64,000 nucleotides of DNA from Providencia huaxiensis (GTDB lineage Bacteria; Pseudomonadota; Gammaproteobacteria; Enterobacterales; Enterobacteriaceae). The stretch is from the NCBI RefSeq assembly GCF_002843235.3, contig NZ_CP031123.2, positions 2,728,001 through 2,792,000 of the forward strand, written 5' to 3'. The notes beneath the pieces were generated by a model. The model was not told the DNA's origin. It searched no databases and was given only the letters and a program-made list of their open reading frames with translations. Each line of letters begins with the position of its first letter. Position 1 is the stretch's first letter. Positions 63,966 through 64,000 of the stretch are shown here, piece by piece. The translations under genes and the position numbers were made by a program.

Positions 63966-64000
63966 CGACATTATCCTGCCCATTTTGATTAATAATTTCT
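63943..64000 (-). CDS. truD: tRNA pseudouridine synthase TruD, last residues only
   Basis: The last 18 codons and stop of a gene entering from beyond the right edge: [18 protein letters not shown], stop 63945-63943. It resembles the C-terminus of TruD, and in E. coli truD overlaps the start of surE in the same way. Assignment rests mostly on synteny. Confidence 0.7.
   Translation of the reverse strand, partial: EIINQNGQDNVDAKDFIE

Overview
The window is AT-rich chromosomal DNA from an enterobacterium of the Morganellaceae, most likely Providencia or a close relative. The evidence is protein-level likeness to E. coli core genes (cueO, yacC, yjiA-yjiX-btsT, purT, rarD, rimO, mutS, miaE, rpoS-nlpD-pcm-surE-truD) combined with gene content unlike E. 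coli: a meso-diaminopimelate dehydrogenase, an indole/phenylpyruvate-type decarboxylase, and molybdenum aldehyde-dehydrogenase modules with cytochrome c. I see no phage, IS element, CRISPR array, rRNA or tRNA.

Layout. 1-1.4 kb: cueO (cut by the window edge, with a CueR-type promoter) and yacC. 1.4-9.9 kb: AbrB-type membrane protein; a TetR regulator facing an uncharacterised Tm-1-like/PEP-hydrolase-like pair with two matching operators; a pair of related membrane proteins; ddh; a MATE transporter. 10-15.1 kb: cysteine desulfidase, two 109-bp-period palindromic repeats, and the btsT-yjiX-yjiA pyruvate-uptake cluster. 15.5-17.9 kb: a WG-repeat protein and the wreck of a fimbrial locus. 17.9-23.6 kb: purT (PurR box), rarD, a LacI-type regulator frameshifted inside an 8-bp tandem repeat, a LuxR-type regulator with a degenerate receiver, and a Fis-type DNA-binding protein without an AAA+ domain. 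23.8-30.7 kb: rimO, a DUF7916-like TIM-barrel protein, and a Fur-box-controlled ferrous-iron operon mixing Ftr and Efe components. 30.7-37.4 kb: VWA protein, lipoprotein, LysR, adenine deaminase and purine permease behind a PurR box, and a RidA protein.

38-56 kb is the most distinctive part. gltS, a LysR regulator, a DadA-type D-amino-acid dehydrogenase and RidA are followed by a thiamine-diphosphate 2-oxo-acid decarboxylase. Next come XdhC and MocA/MobA-like cofactor proteins, divergent from two successive copies of a three-gene module (Tat-exported Mo subunit, 2Fe-2S subunit, triheme cytochrome c). Read together these could form a route from amino acid to oxo acid to aldehyde to carboxylic acid, with the last oxidation in the periplasm feeding electrons to the respiratory chain. 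That linkage is inference; the individual families are well supported.

56-64 kb is conserved housekeeping DNA: an LprI-like protein, mutS-miaE, and, on the opposite strand, truD-surE-pcm-nlpD-rpoS. Many starts below were moved inward from the longest possible reading frame using ribosome-binding sites, homologue N-termini or overlapping regulatory sites.
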